Shown one piece after another: positions 17,283-28,185 of a DNA stretch of 64,000 bases. Each line of letters starts with the position of its first letter. Position 1 is the first letter of the stretch. Both the position numbers and the translations under genes were made by a program. A model generated the notes under the pieces. It made no database searches and was not told the origin of the DNA. It saw only the letters and a list, made by a program, of their open reading frames with translations. The stretch is taken from positions 186,001 through 250,000 of the forward strand of contig NZ_JAAFGZ010000001.1 in NCBI RefSeq assembly GCF_010365105.1. The letters run 5' to 3'. This DNA comes from Polaromonas sp. GTDB lineage: Bacteria; Pseudomonadota; Gammaproteobacteria; Burkholderiales; Burkholderiaceae_C.

Positions 17283-18016
17283 GCGCAATGAACCACATGA
17301 CACAGTCCACCAGCCCCGGCGGCATCCTGATTGAAGGCCTGCGCAAGGTGTACGGCCACGGCGATACGGCGGTCGAGGCGCTCAAAAACGTCAACATGAC
17401 GGTCGGCCCCGGCGAAGTGGTCGGGCTGGTAGGCCCGTCGGGCTCGGGCAAAAGCACGCTGCTCAAGTGCCTGGGCGCCATCATCGAGCCCACGTCGGGC
17501 CGCATGACGCTGGGCCAGGAAGTCATTTATGACGACGGCTGGAAAGTGACCGACCTGCGCGCGCTGCGGCGCGACCGCATCGGCTTTGTGTTCCAGGCGC
17601 CGTATCTGATTCCTTTCCTGGACGTGACCGACAACGTCGCCCTGCTGCCCATGCTGGCCGGCGTGCCCAACGCCGAGGCCAGGCGCCGCGCGCTGGAACT
17701 GCTGACCGCGCTGGACGTGGCCCACCGCGCCAAGGCCGAGCCTTCGCAACTGTCGGGCGGCGAGCAGCAGCGCGTGTCGATTGCGCGTGCATTGGCAAAC
17801 CGCCCGCCGGTGATCCTGGCCGACGAGCCCACCGCGCCGCTTGACAGCGAACGCGCCCTGGCCGTGATGCGTATCCTGAACCAGATGGCCCGGCAGGCGC
17901 AGACCGCCATCATCGTGGTGACGCACGACGAAAAAATCATTCCGACCTTCAAGCGGATTTATCACATCCGGGACGGCCAGACGATCGAGGAAGCGGGCGA
18001 GGGGAGAAGCCTTTGA
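17279..18016 (+). CDS. ABC exporter ATP-binding protein (LolD/DevA-like)
   Basis: The 245-aa ATPase has Walker A GPSGSGKST, the signature LSGGEQQRVSIARAL, Walker B VILADEPTAPLDS and the switch His in VVTHDE. It powers the preceding DevC-like permease. The ATG at 17279 overlaps the permease stop; two further in-frame ATG codons lie within the first seven codons. This is the last gene of the TetR-controlled operon. Confidence 0.92.
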   Translation: MSAMNHMTQSTSPGGILIEGLRKVYGHGDTAVEALKNVNMTVGPGEVVGLVGPSGSGKSTLLKCLGAIIEPTSGRMTLGQEVIYDDGWKVTDLRALRRDRIGFVFQAPYLIPFLDVTDNVALLPMLAGVPNAEARRRALELLTALDVAHRAKAEPSQLSGGEQQRVSIARALANRPPVILADEPTAPLDSERALAVMRILNQMARQAQTAIIVVTHDEKIIPTFKRIYHIRDGQTIEEAGEGRSL

Positions 18017-18111
18017 AAACGACTTCGACCTTCCAAGAGAAGGCCTATCCATAACGGAGCTGCAGCGTTTGGGAAATGCGCACAGCAGGGACGCAAAATT
18101 TATGAGTTTTT

Positions 18112-18172
18112 AAGTAAAAAAAGGCTTTTGCGCAATAGCTGCAGGCACAAGCAGCTATTTAATTCATAGCAT
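18112..18172. repeat. Copy of a dispersed short repeat
   Basis: This intergenic stretch contains TTTTGCGCA, AGCAGCTATT and the TAATTCATAGC string (18160-18170) that recurs near 28090 and 31035. Inverted AGCT-rich arms could form a hairpin between the two convergent operons. Confidence 0.55.
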
Positions 18173-18229
18173 TCAGATGGTTCCACCCGCACGGCAGCGC
18201 CCCGCTGAATGCGCCTTGGCGCGAGCGGT

Positions 18230-18610
18230 TTATTCGAACGATGGCGACTGCGGCTTGACCACCGGCTTGCCGGCGGACACCCAGGCATCAAAGCCGCCTG
18301 CCAGCGACTGCACGTTCAGATAACCCATCTCATGCAGCGCGACGGCACTCAGCGCGGCGCGGCCACTGGTCTTGCAGTACAGCACGATCTTGAGGTCGCG
18401 CGGCTGCAGCGCGGGGTTGCTGCTGAACTTGAACTCCAGCATGCCGCGCGAGATGTGAACCGCGCCGCTCAGGTGGCCGGCGGCGTATTCGTCGGCTTCG
18501 CGTACATCCAGCAGCAGGTCGGCTTCACCGATGGCCTGATCGGCGTCAAGGATGGAAATTTCCTGCACGCGGGTTTTGGCGGCGGCCACCAGATCGTGGG
18601 CAGTTTTCAT
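18230..18610 (-). CDS. Single-domain rhodanese
   Basis: A 126-aa rhodanese-fold protein, which transfers sulfane sulfur through a cysteine persulfide. Visible are DVREADEYAAGHLSGAVHI and the active-site loop YCKTSGRA with the catalytic Cys. It is the last gene of the minus-strand sulfide operon and overlaps the preceding osmC-family gene by 4 bases. Its partner reaction is probably transfer of sulfur produced by the encoded sulfide:quinone oxidoreductase to a thiol acceptor; that role is inferred from context. Confidence 0.92.
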   Translation of the reverse strand: MKTAHDLVAAAKTRVQEISILDADQAIGEADLLLDVREADEYAAGHLSGAVHISRGMLEFKFSSNPALQPRDLKIVLYCKTSGRAALSAVALHEMGYLNVQSLAGGFDAWVSAGKPVVKPQSPSFE

Positions 18611-19083
18611 GTCGTCTCCTGAAGGGTGAGTGGGTTCTGTCGCAGCTGCATTCCCGTGCTGTCAAACACCTGCAGTGTGACCGGAATGCTCTGGCTGATG
18701 CTTTGGGTGACGGTGCAGTACGCTTCAAATTGCGCCAGCACCCGATCGAGATGCTCCAGCTGGGCGGCGGGCACACCCAGGCGCAGGGTCGCCGTCATTC
18801 GCAGCACGCGCAGCCGGTTGTCGGTATTGCGGCCGACTTCGGCCTCAACGGTGCAGCGCAGCGGCTCGGGCGCCTGCTTGAACTTTCGCAGCGCAAACAG
18901 CAGCGAGTCGCTCAGGCAGTTGCCCACGGCGGCGCACAGCAATTGCACGGGCGAAGGCCCCTGGCCCGTGCCCAGCGGCGCAGGCTCGTCGCCAGTGAGA
19001 ACCGGGATGCTGTCTGCGAAGTGGATGTCAAAACGGTAATCGTGCTGTTGTATCAGCTCGACAGTGACGGAGTTCTCGCTCAT
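18607..19083 (-). CDS. OsmC-family protein
   Basis: A 158-aa protein of the OsmC/Ohr fold. The motif around Cys in GPSPVQLLCAAVGNCLSDSL gives the two reactive cysteines of the family. The start at 19083 (MSENSVTVEL) avoids overlap with the upstream rhodanese; a longer frame to 19182 would lie on that gene. OsmC proteins reduce peroxides, and some members react with persulfides, which fits the two flanking rhodaneses. Confidence 0.85.
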   Translation of the reverse strand: MSENSVTVELIQQHDYRFDIHFADSIPVLTGDEPAPLGTGQGPSPVQLLCAAVGNCLSDSLLFALRKFKQAPEPLRCTVEAEVGRNTDNRLRVLRMTATLRLGVPAAQLEHLDRVLAQFEAYCTVTQSISQSIPVTLQVFDSTGMQLRQNPLTLQETT

Positions 19084-19102
19084 GGGGTGTTTTTTTCCAG
19101 GG

Positions 19103-19432
19103 TCAGGCCCGTTCGATGGGCCGGTTGAGTTTGAGTGCCACGGCGCCGACCGAACCGCCATTGACCACCTGTTGGTAGCCAAGCTGCTGCATCAGCTGGC
19201 AAGCGCCGCCCGAGCGGCTACCCGACAGGCAGTACATCATGACAGGCACGCTTTTGTCGGGCGCCACGTGCCTGATTTCTTGCTCAAGGCGGTTCAGGGG
19301 CAGGTTGATCGCGCCTTGCACATGGCCCGAGGCATATTCGCCTGGCGAGCGAACGTCGATCACCAGGGCGTTGCCGGCGAGGGGGGCGGCGGCCGGTTCA
19401 GTGGCGCCGCGCATTCTGGAGAACCAGTTCAT
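19103..19432 (-). CDS. Single-domain rhodanese
   Basis: A 109-aa rhodanese-fold protein with VIDVRSPGEYASGHVQGAINL and the active-site loop YCLSGSRSGG carrying the catalytic Cys. It is distinct from the 126-aa rhodanese in the same operon, so two sulfurtransferases probably serve different acceptors. It lies 37 bases after the sulfide:quinone oxidoreductase gene. No signal peptide is seen, so it is cytoplasmic. Confidence 0.92.
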   Translation of the reverse strand: MNWFSRMRGATEPAAAPLAGNALVIDVRSPGEYASGHVQGAINLPLNRLEQEIRHVAPDKSVPVMMYCLSGSRSGGACQLMQQLGYQQVVNGGSVGAVALKLNRPIERA

Positions 19433-19469
19433 AGGCTTCTTTCAGGATCAAAAAAATCAGGCTTCAAGC

Positions 19470-21451
<1,982 letters not shown>

Positions 21452-21582
21452 GGTCAGGTCCAATCAAAAGAGGTGGCAATCAAAAACACTGCGCCAGAAA
21501 GTGCGCATCAGTGCTCTGCGGCGAGTAGGGGCGGTGGCGTTTGTGGGCGGCATGTTCATGGACGTTTCCGGCAAGTGCACGC

Positions 21583-22953
21583 TCAGTTCTGCAGCAGTGC
21601 GCTGACCTGAAGTAGCTGCGCTTCGTCAAGCTGTCCGGCCAGCGCCTGCAGGCGCAAGCGGTTTTGCAGCACCTCGATGCGCGCCTGCAGCAGCGCCAGG
21701 TCGGCGGCGCTGGCATCGTTTTCGGCATTGAGCAAATCCAGCGTGGTGCGGTCGCCCACCTGCCGGCCAAGCCGGGTGGCACCCAGCCGGGCCTGGCTGG
21801 CGGTCACGGCTTCGGCCAGTGCGCTCAAGCGCGCCTGTCCGGTCTGTAGCCCGAGCCAGGCGGCGCGGGTTTGCTGGCGGGTCTGCTGGCTGGCCAGTTC
21901 GACTTCGGCACGCGCCTTGTCTTCGAGCCGCAGGGCTTCGTCCAGCTTGGCGCTGCGCATGCCGCCGGTGTAGAGCGGCACATTCAATTGCAGGCCGATC
22001 ATCTGCTGGCGCGAGGTATTGCTGGCCGCGCCGAAGTCGCCGCTGCCGCTCAGGCGCTCGCGCCCCGCCTGCGCCACCAGGTCCAGCGTGGGCGCCGCAA
22101 GCGCGCTGTGCTTGCGTGTTTCCTGGCGGGCGGCGTCGGCATTGGCCCGCTGCAGGCGCAGCAGCGGATTGTTTTCCTGCGCCAGGGTGAGCCACTGCGC
22201 CAGCGGCGGCAGGTCGCGGGGCGCCACCTCGCCGGCAGGCGCCATCACCTGCAGGGCATCGGGCGACAGGCCGGTGGCATCAAGCAGAATGGTTTGGGCC
22301 AGTTCCAGCTCGCTTTGGGCGGCCAGCACTTGCGCCTGCAGGCCGCGCGCCCGGGCCGAGGCCTCGTGGGTGTCGGTGATGGGTGCATCGCCCAGTTCAA
22401 ACCGGTCCTTGGCTTCGGTAAAGGCCCTGTCCACGGCCGTCTGTTGCTGGCGCAGCAAGGCCAGCTTGCGCTCGGCCAGCACCATGTCGAAATAGCGCTG
22501 GGTGGTAACAAGCATCAAGTCCTGCTGCGCTGCCTGCCATTGCAAATCTGCCGAGTCGGCGCCAATTTCCAACTGCTGGCGTTGGGCGCTGCGCTCGGGG
22601 TTGTACAGGGGCTGGCGTGCCGTCACCGACCAGCGTGTGGAGCTGCCGTTGTTGACCGAGGTGTCAAACGACACGCCGCTGGACTGGCCAAAGCCGGGCG
22701 CGGCAAACTGCGCGCCGCTGGTGGCGCTGTTGGCGCTCATGCGGCCCGCGCCGCCGCTGAGCGCCACGTTGGGCCGCCACAACGATGCCGCCTGCGCGCG
22801 GCGGGTTTCCCCGGCAGCGCGGGCAGCATCGGCCACGGCGGCTTGCGGGTCATGCTGGCGCGCCGCCTGCCAGGCCTGCATCAGGTCGGTGGCCTGCGCC
22901 GAGACGGCGCACAGCGCCAGGGCGGCAGCGGCCAGAAAATGGTGTTGCTTCAC
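21583..22953 (-). CDS. TolC-family outer membrane efflux protein
   Basis: A 456-aa protein with a cleavable signal peptide (AALALCAVSAQA) and two repeated helical halves typical of TolC-family channels, each with long coiled-coil segments. It supplies the outer-membrane duct for the RND pump encoded upstream in the same operon, completing a tripartite exporter. A gap of about 130 bases follows before the heme-lipoprotein gene, so an internal promoter is possible. Confidence 0.9.
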   Translation of the reverse strand: MKQHHFLAAAALALCAVSAQATDLMQAWQAARQHDPQAAVADAARAAGETRRAQAASLWRPNVALSGGAGRMSANSATSGAQFAAPGFGQSSGVSFDTSVNNGSSTRWSVTARQPLYNPERSAQRQQLEIGADSADLQWQAAQQDLMLVTTQRYFDMVLAERKLALLRQQQTAVDRAFTEAKDRFELGDAPITDTHEASARARGLQAQVLAAQSELELAQTILLDATGLSPDALQVMAPAGEVAPRDLPPLAQWLTLAQENNPLLRLQRANADAARQETRKHSALAAPTLDLVAQAGRERLSGSGDFGAASNTSRQQMIGLQLNVPLYTGGMRSAKLDEALRLEDKARAEVELASQQTRQQTRAAWLGLQTGQARLSALAEAVTASQARLGATRLGRQVGDRTTLDLLNAENDASAADLALLQARIEVLQNRLRLQALAGQLDEAQLLQVSALLQN

Positions 22954-22966
22954 GGCAGGCCTTTGC

Positions 22967-23176
22967 TCAGCAGCCGGGCTGCACGCCCAGCTTGCGCAGG
23001 ATGGACTCCATCAGGCACCAGTGGGTCAGGGCGCTTTGCAGCAGGTTGATGCCGACAAAAGCGGTGAACGCCAGCCACCATTGGCTGACAAACACGGGAC
23101 TGCTAGGTACGCCCAGTGCGAGCGAGAGCAGGATAAATAGGCCGGCCAGCAGCCGGACGAGTTGCCATGATTTCAT
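22967..23176 (-). CDS. DUF2892 (YgaP-like) inner membrane protein
   Basis: A 69-aa protein with two hydrophobic helices (about residues 7-25 and 33-52) and the family-typical end FVGINLLQSALTHWC. DUF2892 domains are often fused to or encoded beside rhodaneses, as in YgaP, and are thought to help sulfur species or thiocyanate cross the membrane. It lies between the RND pump and tolC genes with gaps of 4 and 13 bases. Confidence 0.85.
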   Translation of the reverse strand: MKSWQLVRLLAGLFILLSLALGVPSSPVFVSQWWLAFTAFVGINLLQSALTHWCLMESILRKLGVQPGC

Positions 23177-23180
23177 TTTT

Positions 23181-26100
23181 TTACTCCTTGGAAGTGAGGG
23201 TTTCAGGGGACGAGAACTTCTTGCGGTACGCCGCGTAGTACAGCGTCGGGATCACCACCAGCGTGAGCACGGTGGAGACAAAGATGCCAAAGATCAGCGA
23301 AATCGCCAGGCCGTTGAAGATCGGGTCGTCCAGGATGAAGAAGGCGCCGAGCATGGCGGCCAGCCCGGTCAGCATGATGGGCTGGGCGCGGGTAATGGCC
23401 GAATGCACGATGGCCTGCTTGAACGGCATGCCTTCGCGCGTTTGCAGATTGATGAAATCGACCAGCAAGATGGAGTTGCGCACGATGATGCCGGCCAGCG
23501 CAATCATGCCGATCATGCTGGTGGCGGTGTACTGCGAATGCAGCAGCGCATGGCCGGGCATCACGCCGATGATGGTCAGCGGAATCGGCGCCATGATGAT
23601 CAGCGGCGTCAGGTAGGAGCCGAACTGTGCCACCACCAGCAGGTAAATCAGGATCAGGCCGACGCCATAGGCCGCGCCCATGTCGCGAAAGGTTTCATAG
23701 GTGATCTGCGACTCGCCGTCCCACTTGAGCGCATAGCCGCGCCAGGCGTCCGTGGGCTGGCTGATGAAATACTCTGCCAGCTTGCCGCCGTCAGGCGTCG
23801 TGATGGCGTTGATCTGGCTGCGCATCTTGAACACGCCGTACAGCGGGCTGTCGAGCTTGCCGGCCATGTCGGCCGTCACGAAGTTCACCGGCAGCAAGTC
23901 CTTGTGGATCACCGGCTGCTCGCGCTGGGTGTCGCTGAAGGTGACCAGTTCGCGAATCGGCACCAGCTTGCCCGAGGCGCTGCGCACGGCAAGCTGCAGC
24001 AGCGCATCGAGGTCGCCATGGCTTTGGGCGGGCAGTTGCAGCAGCGCCGGTGCCGGGTATTTGCTGCCGTCGTGCAGGTAGGTGACGGCTTCGCCCGCCA
24101 GCCCGGCACGCAGGGTGCTGACAATGGCCTGCTGCGGCACGCCCAGCATGGCGGCCTTGCGGCGGTCCACCAGCAACACCAGGCGCGGGGCGCTGGCGAT
24201 GCTGCTGTCATCCACATCAACCACGTTGTCGGTTTTCTCGAAAACGGCGCGCACCGCCTTGGCCACGGCGCGGCGGCCGTCGGCGTCCGGGCCATAAATC
24301 TCGGCCACGATGGGCGACAGCACCGGCGGGCCGGGCGGCACTTCGACCACCTTCACGTTGGCACCAAAGCGCAGGCCAATCTTCTGCAATTCCGGACGGA
24401 CCCGGGTGGCAATCGCATGGCTCTGGTCGCTGCGCTGGTGCTTGTCCACCAGATTCACCTGAATGTCGCCCACCTCGCCGCCGGCGCGCAGGTAATACTG
24501 GCGCACCAGGCCGTTGAAGTTGATCGGGGCGGCGGTGCCGGCATAGGCCTGGAAATCGGTCACTTCCGGCACGCCGGCCAGGTAGGCGCCCAGTTCGTGC
24601 AGCACGGCGGCGGTTCTTTCGACCGGCGTGCCGGCCGGCATATCGACGATGACCTGGAATTCGGACTTGTTGTCGAAGGGCAGCATTTTCAGCAGCACCA
24701 GCCCAGTGGCTGGCAGCACCAAAGACAGCACAATCAGCCCGGCAATGCCCAGGCCCAGCAGGCCCCGGTTGCGGCCGCCGCGCTGGTCGTCCAGCAGGGG
24801 CTTGAATACCCGTTCGAACAGCGGCGCGAGCTTGCCCGCCATACCGGTGGCCTTGCCGGTGGCATCGCCGTGGCTGTGGCTTTCCTTCATCCACAGCCGG
24901 GCCAGCCACGGCGTGACGACAAAGGCAATCGCCAGCGACAGCAGCATGCCCATGCTTGCATTGATGGGGATGGGGCTCATGTAGGGCCCCATCAGGCCGC
25001 TGACGAACGCCATCGGCAGCAGCGCGGCAATCACCGTCAGCGTGGCCAGGATGGTCGGGCCGCCGACCTCATCGACGGCGCCCGGAATGATCTCGGTCAG
25101 GGTCTTGCCGGGAAAGAGCTTTTGATGGCGGTGAATGTTTTCGACCACCACGATGGCATCGTCCACCAGGATGCCGATGGAAAAGATCAGCGCGAACAGC
25201 GACACGCGGTTCAGCGTGAAGCCCCAGGCCCAGGAGGCGAACAGGGTCACGGTCAGCGTCAGAATCACCGCGCTGCCGACGATCGCCGCTTCGCGCCGGC
25301 CCAGTGCCAGAAACACCAGCGCCACCACCGAGGCCGTGGCAAACAGCAGTTTCTGGATCAGTTTTTTGGCCTTGTCGTTGGCGCTGGCGCCGTAGTTGCG
25401 CGTCTCGGCGACCTGCACCGCGTCGGGAATCACGGAATTGCGCAGTTGCGCCACCCGCGCCATGACGGCGTTGGCCACGTCAATGGCGTTTTCTCCGGGT
25501 TTTTTGGTCACTGCCAGGGTCACGGCCGCATACTCGCCGCCGCCGCTCTGGGCGGACAGGCCGTGCCAGACATAGCGGCTGGCGGGCAGGGGGCCGTCGC
25601 GCACCGTGGCCACGTCTTTCAGAAACACCGGCCGGCCATCGCGCACGCTGACCATCAGGTCGGCCACCTCGCTGGCCTGCGACAAGAAAGGTCCGGCCTC
25701 GATGGCGATGCTCTGGTTGCCGGCAATCAGCTCGCCGACCGGCATGCCCATGTTCGCCGACTGCAGCGCCTGGCGCATCTCGGGCACCGTCACGCCCGAG
25801 CCGGCCATGCGCCCCGGGTCCAGCTCGACCAGCACGGCGCGGCCGGGGCCGCCCAGGGTCTGCACTTCGCGCGTGCCGGGTACGCGCTTGATGTCGGCCT
25901 CGATGCTGTGCGCCACCCGCTCCAGGTCGTACGCGCTGGTGGTTGCGTCCTTGCTGTAGAGCGTCAGCGTGACGATGGGCACGTCGTCAATGCCCTTGGG
26001 CTTGATGATCGGCGCCATCACGCCCAGGCCCTGGGGCAGCCAGTCGGCGTTGTCCTGAATGGTGTCGTGCAGCCGCACCAGCGCCTCGGTGCGCGGCACG

Positions 26101-26420
26101 CCGACCTTGAACTGCACGGTCAGCACCGCCATGCCGGGGCGCGACACTGACATCACATGCTCCACGCCGGCAATCTGCGACAGCACCTGTTCGCCCGGCG
26201 TGGCCACCATCTGCTCGACATCGCGCACCGAGGCGCCCGGAAACGGCACCAGCACATTGGCCATGGTGACGTTGATCTGCGGCTCTTCCTCGCGTGGCGT
26301 GACCAGCACCGCAAAAATGCCCAGCAGCAAGGCGACCAGCGCCAGCAGCGGGGTGATCTGCGCACTCTGGAAGAGCGCGGCGATGCGGCCGGAAACGCCA
26401 AGGGTTTGTTTCGTGCTCAT
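23181..26420 (-). CDS. RND-family efflux pump, inner membrane subunit
   Basis: The 1079-aa protein has the RND layout: an N-terminal helix, a large periplasmic loop, a block of helices, and the same order repeated. The central cytoplasm-to-membrane region shows GILVDDAIVVVENIHRH, the family motif with the proton-relay Asp pair. It is of the HAE1-like drug or metabolite type rather than a heavy-metal CusA type by general sequence, but the substrate is unknown. It directly follows its adaptor gene and precedes DUF2892 and tolC, all in an operon with sqr. Confidence 0.9.
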   Translation of the reverse strand: MSTKQTLGVSGRIAALFQSAQITPLLALVALLLGIFAVLVTPREEEPQINVTMANVLVPFPGASVRDVEQMVATPGEQVLSQIAGVEHVMSVSRPGMAVLTVQFKVGVPRTEALVRLHDTIQDNADWLPQGLGVMAPIIKPKGIDDVPIVTLTLYSKDATTSAYDLERVAHSIEADIKRVPGTREVQTLGGPGRAVLVELDPGRMAGSGVTVPEMRQALQSANMGMPVGELIAGNQSIAIEAGPFLSQASEVADLMVSVRDGRPVFLKDVATVRDGPLPASRYVWHGLSAQSGGGEYAAVTLAVTKKPGENAIDVANAVMARVAQLRNSVIPDAVQVAETRNYGASANDKAKKLIQKLLFATASVVALVFLALGRREAAIVGSAVILTLTVTLFASWAWGFTLNRVSLFALIFSIGILVDDAIVVVENIHRHQKLFPGKTLTEIIPGAVDEVGGPTILATLTVIAALLPMAFVSGLMGPYMSPIPINASMGMLLSLAIAFVVTPWLARLWMKESHSHGDATGKATGMAGKLAPLFERVFKPLLDDQRGGRNRGLLGLGIAGLIVLSLVLPATGLVLLKMLPFDNKSEFQVIVDMPAGTPVERTAAVLHELGAYLAGVPEVTDFQAYAGTAAPINFNGLVRQYYLRAGGEVGDIQVNLVDKHQRSDQSHAIATRVRPELQKIGLRFGANVKVVEVPPGPPVLSPIVAEIYGPDADGRRAVAKAVRAVFEKTDNVVDVDDSSIASAPRLVLLVDRRKAAMLGVPQQAIVSTLRAGLAGEAVTYLHDGSKYPAPALLQLPAQSHGDLDALLQLAVRSASGKLVPIRELVTFSDTQREQPVIHKDLLPVNFVTADMAGKLDSPLYGVFKMRSQINAITTPDGGKLAEYFISQPTDAWRGYALKWDGESQITYETFRDMGAAYGVGLILIYLLVVAQFGSYLTPLIIMAPIPLTIIGVMPGHALLHSQYTATSMIGMIALAGIIVRNSILLVDFINLQTREGMPFKQAIVHSAITRAQPIMLTGLAAMLGAFFILDDPIFNGLAISLIFGIFVSTVLTLVVIPTLYYAAYRKKFSSPETLTSKE

Positions 26421-26421
26421 G

Positions 26422-27480
26422 TCAGCGCACCCGCGCGGCAGCCTGGGGGTCCACCGCCACCTTGTCGTCCTTGCTGACGCCGCTCAGTATTTCCACCAGA
26501 TCACCCTTGGTGCTGCCAAGCCGCACTTGGCGCAACAACGCCAGCCCTTGCGGGTTGACCACATACAAGCCGGTCATTTCGGAGCGCCTGACCACGGCAC
26601 TGGCGGGAACATAAAAACGTTCTTCCTTGGTCATGGCGCCCTTTGCCGGCCCGATGGGCAGCCAGATGCGCGCAAACGCACCAGGCGTCACGCCCTTGAT
26701 ACCGCTGGGCAGGCCCAGCCGCACCTGGGCCGTGTGCGTCGCGGCATCGACCACCGGCAGCACCTGCACGCTAGTAGGGCGCAGCAGGCCGATGGCCAGG
26801 CCGGGCAACTCGAACTGGACGGCGCTGGTGTCACCCAGGCTCGCCATCACGCTCTGCGGCACGGCCGCCGTCACCCGCAGGTCGGATGGGTCATGCATCG
26901 TGACCAGCGCGCGGCCCGGCATCGCCATGTCGCCCAAGGCAACGGGCACTTCGCTGATGACCCCGGCATAAGGCGCGCTGAGCACAAAAAATCCCGACTG
27001 GGTTCTTGCAACACCGGCTTGCGCCTGCAGCGCCTTGACCTGCGCCTGCGCTGCCAACCACTGGGCCTGTGCGCGGTCCAGTGCTGACTGGCTGATGTAC
27101 TGCTTCTGAAGCAACTGCTTTTGCCGTTCGTAGTCTTTGGTGGCCACATTCAGGCTGGCCTGCGCGGCCTGCACCTGCGCATCGCTGGCGGCAGCATTCT
27201 GGCTGGCAGAGCGGGCATCGATTCGCAGCAGCTCCTGGCCGGCCTTGACGCTGTCGCCCGCCTTCACACGCAGTGACACGATGGCTCCGGGCACCTGGGC
27301 CGACAGGGTGGTCTGGCGCACCGCTTCCACCACGGCATCCAGGCTGATGCTGCCGGCGGCGCTATTGCCAGACGACTGAACCGCCACGGTGGCGAGCGGG
27401 CTGTTTTCAGCGGCCCAAGCGGGCGCGCAGACCAGCAGGCTGGTCAAGGCTGCCATCGCGACAAGACGGTTTGGGGACAT
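26422..27480 (-). CDS. RND periplasmic adaptor (MFP)
   Basis: A 352-aa adaptor with a signal peptide (LVCAPAWA), lipoyl halves (VKAGDSVKAGQELLRID; LSAPYAGVISEVPV) and a central helical hairpin. The ATG at 27480 follows AGGA by 7 bases; a longer reading to 27516 would start upstream of this site. It is the first gene of the minus-strand operon and is divergent from the ArsR regulator gene. Confidence 0.9.
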   Translation of the reverse strand: MSPNRLVAMAALTSLLVCAPAWAAENSPLATVAVQSSGNSAAGSISLDAVVEAVRQTTLSAQVPGAIVSLRVKAGDSVKAGQELLRIDARSASQNAAASDAQVQAAQASLNVATKDYERQKQLLQKQYISQSALDRAQAQWLAAQAQVKALQAQAGVARTQSGFFVLSAPYAGVISEVPVALGDMAMPGRALVTMHDPSDLRVTAAVPQSVMASLGDTSAVQFELPGLAIGLLRPTSVQVLPVVDAATHTAQVRLGLPSGIKGVTPGAFARIWLPIGPAKGAMTKEERFYVPASAVVRRSEMTGLYVVNPQGLALLRQVRLGSTKGDLVEILSGVSKDDKVAVDPQAAARVR

Positions 27481-27531
27481 CCGGATTTCCTCATGTGTTT
27501 CCCGACGGCGGTGCATCGGCGAATCATTGTT

Positions 27532-27575
27532 GATTATTTAGCTACTTAGTTAATTAGTCAAATTGTATAATAATC
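27532..27575. promoter_or_regulatory. AT-rich divergent promoter/operator region
   Basis: This 44-base segment between the adaptor gene and the arsR-family gene begins with GATTATT and ends with AATAATC, an inverted repeat. It contains a perfect TATAAT at 27566-27571 oriented toward the regulator gene. It is strikingly AT-rich among GC-rich genes and is the probable binding site of the ArsR protein; that is inference. Confidence 0.55.
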
Positions 27576-27645
27576 TGCGTGTACTGTTTGCCTCGCAACA
27601 GTTTTGACCGGTTCTAAAAAAGCAGTTCGATGAGGACTTCCCATC

Positions 27646-27984
27646 ATGGAAAATTTGCCGCCCGAGGCGCTGACTGAAATCGCCGCCTATTTCCAGGCCC
27701 TGTCGGAGCCGACACGGCTTCAAATCCTCAACCTGCTCAGGCAGCAAGAGCGCAACGTGGGCGAACTGGCGCAGCTGTGCGGTTTCACGGCGGCCAACAT
27801 TTCACGCCACCTGACGATGCTGACCAAGCACGGCTTGGTGGCCCGCGAAAGCCGGGGCACCAGCGCTTATTACCGTATTGCCGATGAGTCGGTGTACGAA
27901 CTGTGCGATCTGGTCTGCGGCAAGATTGCGCAGCAACTGCAGCAAGCAGCCCGAAAGCACCAGGTCTTTCCCCCCACCCAATGA
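27646..27984 (+). CDS. ArsR-family transcriptional regulator, possibly sulfur-responsive
   Basis: A 112-aa winged-helix regulator with ALSEPTRLQILNLL and the recognition helix region GFTAANISRHLTMLTKHGLV. Cysteines are at 45, 87 and 91. Related regulators next to sulfide genes (BigR, SqrR) sense persulfides through a cysteine pair, but their second cysteine is nearer the C-terminus, so the mechanism here may differ. It is divergent from the nine-gene operon containing the RND pump and sqr, which it presumably represses. Confidence 0.85.
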   Translation: MENLPPEALTEIAAYFQALSEPTRLQILNLLRQQERNVGELAQLCGFTAANISRHLTMLTKHGLVARESRGTSAYYRIADESVYELCDLVCGKIAQQLQQAARKHQVFPPTQ

Positions 27985-28069
27985 ATCACGTATTGAGGGA
28001 CGCATACTCATGAATCTACCGATCCCATCGTTCCTGCGCTTGATCTGAGTCAAGCTCCGGGCTATTCAG

Positions 28070-28142
28070 GCCCGATAGCTTTTGCTACTTAATTCATAGC
28101 TGAATATGCATGCACAGCGTGCGCAAGAGGCACATTTGATGC
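28070..28142. repeat. Copy of a dispersed short repeat
   Basis: Contains TAATTCATAGC (28090-28100), GCGCAAGAGG (28121-28130) and TTTGATGC, shared in the same order with the copy near 31030. It lies between the ends of two convergent genes and reaches the T-run of the terminator that follows. Confidence 0.65.
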
Positions 28143-28171
28143 AAAAAAGCCGTTTGCTGGTTAAAACGGCT
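28143..28171 (-). terminator. Rho-independent terminator of the persulfide-dioxygenase operon
   Basis: On the minus strand an 8-bp stem (AGCCGTTT / AAACGGCT) is followed by six T residues. It lies 15 bases after the thioesterase stop, the last gene of that operon. Confidence 0.8.
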
Positions 28172-28185
28172 GCGCTCCAAACGTC

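Noticed and set aside
21464-21559. 31-codon frame on the minus strand between tolC and the heme lipoprotein gene, with GGAAA upstream
   Set aside because: It is short and has no recognisable character; a weak ribosome binding site alone is not enough support.
22785-26150. Very long open frame (over 1100 codons) on the plus strand opposite the RND pump and tolC genes
   Set aside because: It is a by-product of high G+C codon use on the minus strand. The translation is rich in His, Gln, Arg and Gly with no membrane or domain pattern, while the minus-strand frames are clear family members.
27600-27630. GG and TTGCG elements on the minus strand before the RND adaptor gene, resembling a sigma-54 promoter
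   Set aside because: The GG-to-GC distance is 13 instead of 12, and the flanking bases match poorly.
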